Source: Bacteroidales bacterium (GTDB lineage Bacteria > Bacteroidota > Bacteroidia > Bacteroidales > UBA1715). Taken from it: a stretch of 45,232 bases of DNA. The stretch is taken from contig JAFZTG010000140.1 in the NCBI GenBank assembly GCA_017618935.1, forward strand, positions 1 to 45,232, read 5' to 3'. Shown here in pieces: positions 42,930 through 45,232 of this stretch. Position 1 is the first letter of the stretch, and each line of letters opens with the position of its first letter. A program made the position numbers and the translations under genes. The notes beneath the pieces were generated by a model. That model had not been told where the DNA came from, did no database searches, and saw nothing but the letters and a program-made list of their open reading frames with translations.

Positions 42930-45232
42930 ATGGTACATCGTTTTAAGAAAGTCGTTCTTCTTTGCACAATCCTTTGTGTCAGTTTGTTATCGAATGCTCA
43001 GCAAATAAAGCAATTTGCCGACGACGAAGTTTTGTTCTTCCAACAAATGGAACAATTTTTCTCAAACTCTGCCCAAAGTCAAGATTTGTTGAAATACTTG
43101 AAACAATTCAAGAAATATTGGGAATCGGGCGCAATTGACAGAGACGAGAAAAGCCGTATTGTGGAAACGTCAAACGCATTGTTGAAAAAATACGGAAAAC
43201 CAAGTCCGCATTTCTACAACTATTTGCAAACGGTGGAACTGTTTTTCAACACCGACCACCCTACCGCAAGTTACCACGCATGGGACGAGGCGTATCGTTA
43301 TTTATTGAAAAGCAAGTCGCTGAACGTGGCCGACAAGTTCTGTAAAAGCACCCTGCAACTTTTGCAAGACCACGACATTTATTCGTCTTCCACCGTTACG
43401 TGGAAACTGTTGCGTGTAAAATCGTTCACGTTTAAGTTTGAAAACAACATCGCGACAATCACAATGCCTCCAACCGACTTGCAATGTACATCGGCAGGAA
43501 ATTCGTTTATCATTCACCTTGCAAGCGGCTATTACCTACCGTTTGAAAACAAATGGATTGGCGACGGTGGTAAAGTGTTCTGGGAACGCTCGAACTTCAA
43601 CAGCGAATCGGTTTTTGCCGAATTAAGCAATTATCAAATTGACATGACAAAATACACGTATAAAGCTGATTCCGTGTGGTTTACAAACGACAGTTATTAT
43701 GGTGACAGAATCTTCGGTTCACTCGAAGACAAGACCGTAACGGTGAAAGACGCTTCGGAAGCGACGTACCCTCGATTCAAATCATATCAGAACATTTTTG
43801 TCATAAAAGACATCTATCCTGGCATTGACTACCGTGGCGGATTCAGCATGAACGGTTCACGTTTCATCGGTTCGGGAACGGTACAAGAGCCAGCAACGCT
43901 CAAGTTTAGCAACAATGGAAAGAAGATTTTCCAGACATCGGCCATTGCATATGCGTTCCAACGAGAAAGCATCAGTAGCCGTAATGCCGCAGTCAGCATC
44001 TACATTGACCAAGACTCCATCTATCACCCAGGACTATTGTTCCGCTACAATGTGGCAACACGAACGGTAAACCTTATTAGAAATGGCGATACGGAAAATC
44101 TTTCACGAAGCCCCTATTTCGACTCTTACCACATGCTTGATATGGACTTCCAACAATTGACGTGGCAAATCGACAACACGGAAATGAAAATGGGCGGACT
44201 TGAAGGAACAAACCTCAGCAAGGCAGCATTCGAATCGTCAAATTATTTCCGTGCCGCTCGCTACCAAGAAATTGGAATGTACAACCAAATTCACCCACTT
44301 GTGGCACTTCGTCGTTTGAGCAAGGAAAAGAAAACAGAAACATTCTCGGTGAAAGAATATGCCTCGTATATGAGAATGCCTGAGCCTGACGCAATCCACC
44401 TCTGTCTGGACTTGTCGTTCCGCGGTATGATTCAGTTCGATTCCGAAACAAATACGCTTGTCATAAAAGAACGTACCTACGAATATCTTGATGCCGTTGT
44501 CGGAAAAATCGACTACGACGTGATTCGCTTCGATTCGGAACACGATATGAAAGGTATGGCAAACGCAACCTTGGATCTCAACAATCTTGAGTTGAACATG
44601 GTCGGCGTATCGAAAATTCAGGTTTCCGACTCGCAAAACGTGGTATTCTACCCTCGTGGAAGCCAGTTGACGATGTCGAAGAACAGAAACTTTGAATTTG
44701 ACGGTGTTATTGAAACCGGTTTGTTCACGTTCTACGGTCGTGGATTTGACTTCAACTACGAAAACTTCAAAATCAACTTGCAAAATGTTGACTCTCTTAA
44801 AATTAAGGTTAAGAGTTTCAAGGAAAACCAATATGGTATAAAGGATTATGTTCAAATCAAGAACTCAATAGAGCACGTTACGGGTGACATTCTGATTGAC
44901 GACCCGAACAACAAGTCAAGTATCAAGGATTTCCCGCAATATCCTATTTTCAATAGCAAACAGACATCATACGTGTACTATGACTATCCTGCTATTTATA
45001 ATGGTGTGTACGATAGAAACAAATTCTACTACAAAGTCGATCCGTTCTCTATCGATAGTGTGAACGACTTCTCTACCGACGCATTATTCTTTGAAGGAGA
45101 ACTCATCTCGGCAGACATTTTTGCCAACATCCGTGAAAAAATCATCGTGCAACCCGACTATTCGTTCGGTTTCACTCGAGTTACCGGAAAACAAGGATAT
45201 CCTGCTTACAAGGGCAAAGGTACGTTTACCGA
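42930..45232 (+). CDS. Very large secreted protein, conserved in Bacteroidota, function unknown (3' end outside window)
   Basis: The frame runs from the ATG at 42930 to the window edge without a stop, at least 767 residues. A signal peptide (RFKKVVLLCTILCVSLLSNA, cleavage before QQIKQF) is clear. An N-terminal helical part (about 20-130) is followed by long beta-rich stretches (FTFKFENNIATITMPP; YPGIDYRGGFSMNGSRFIGSG; LTWQIDNTEMKMGG; GLFTFYGRGFDFNYENFKINLQ). I recall similar giant hypothetical proteins in many Bacteroidales but know no function. It begins 2 bp after prmA. Whether a T9SS domain ends it cannot be seen here. Confidence 0.75.
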   Translation, partial: MVHRFKKVVLLCTILCVSLLSNAQQIKQFADDEVLFFQQMEQFFSNSAQSQDLLKYLKQFKKYWESGAIDRDEKSRIVETSNALLKKYGKPSPHFYNYLQTVELFFNTDHPTASYHAWDEAYRYLLKSKSLNVADKFCKSTLQLLQDHDIYSSSTVTWKLLRVKSFTFKFENNIATITMPPTDLQCTSAGNSFIIHLASGYYLPFENKWIGDGGKVFWERSNFNSESVFAELSNYQIDMTKYTYKADSVWFTNDSYYGDRIFGSLEDKTVTVKDASEATYPRFKSYQNIFVIKDIYPGIDYRGGFSMNGSRFIGSGTVQEPATLKFSNNGKKIFQTSAIAYAFQRESISSRNAAVSIYIDQDSIYHPGLLFRYNVATRTVNLIRNGDTENLSRSPYFDSYHMLDMDFQQLTWQIDNTEMKMGGLEGTNLSKAAFESSNYFRAARYQEIGMYNQIHPLVALRRLSKEKKTETFSVKEYASYMRMPEPDAIHLCLDLSFRGMIQFDSETNTLVIKERTYEYLDAVVGKIDYDVIRFDSEHDMKGMANATLDLNNLELNMVGVSKIQVSDSQNVVFYPRGSQLTMSKNRNFEFDGVIETGLFTFYGRGFDFNYENFKINLQNVDSLKIKVKSFKENQYGIKDYVQIKNSIEHVTGDILIDDPNNKSSIKDFPQYPIFNSKQTSYVYYDYPAIYNGVYDRNKFYYKVDPFSIDSVNDFSTDALFFEGELISADIFANIREKIIVQPDYSFGFTRVTGKQGYPAYKGKGTFT

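Overview
The window comes from a Bacteroidota chromosome, most likely Bacteroidales. The grounds are AT-rich DNA, type IX secretion (T9SS) sorting domains, a PorP/SprF membrane protein, PKD adhesins, BspA-like leucine-rich proteins, DUF6175 lipoproteins, and repeated use of the Bacteroidota promoter -7 box (TAnnTTTG) with short leaders. The species cannot be named from sequence reading alone. No insertion sequence, prophage, integrase, CRISPR array or origin was seen.

Layout. 1-3330 (+): the tail of an M16 peptidase, a secreted T9SS type B cargo protein and a Na+/proline-type symporter. 3346-11920 (-): recR, a small SET-domain methyltransferase, and a T9SS/adhesin cassette made of a PorP/SprF barrel, a PorE-like OmpA protein with an added SPOR domain, and a 1397-residue PKD adhesin. 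12063-18768: a GT2 glycosyltransferase (+), then on the minus strand asnB, an aspartate-type aminotransferase, tRNA-Val, folC and an N-acetyl sugar amidotransferase. 19219-25290 (+): housekeeping genes thrS-infC-rpmI-rplT, dapB, lepB and a WbqC-family gene.

25377-40903 is accessory in character. It holds a TSCPD protein, a small predicted regulator divergent from a membrane-anchored Ser/Thr kinase, a set of LRR, Sel1 and unknown proteins, a truncated DUF4143 ATPase next to 33-bp tandem repeats, and a run of ten same-strand genes ending at a strong terminator. That run contains a DUF285 protein, a secreted protein, four lipoproteins, an ion channel lacking the TVGYG filter, a 45-residue membrane protein and a pair of diverged paralogues. 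41168-45232 (+) has a beta-barrel protein, prmA and the start of a very large secreted protein.

The most striking signal is an identical 21-bp element, two TGACCT half-sites 10 bp apart, found at three intergenic places: before the predicted regulator gene, before the LRR/Sel1 gene and before the ten-gene run. In two copies a TTTTGTAG -7-like element follows at exactly the same distance; in the third a similar element is shifted by one base. This suggests a small regulon, perhaps controlled by the regulator encoded at 25774-26346, linking the kinase neighbourhood to a secreted/lipoprotein/ion-channel operon. It is the best candidate here for an undescribed system; its function is unknown.
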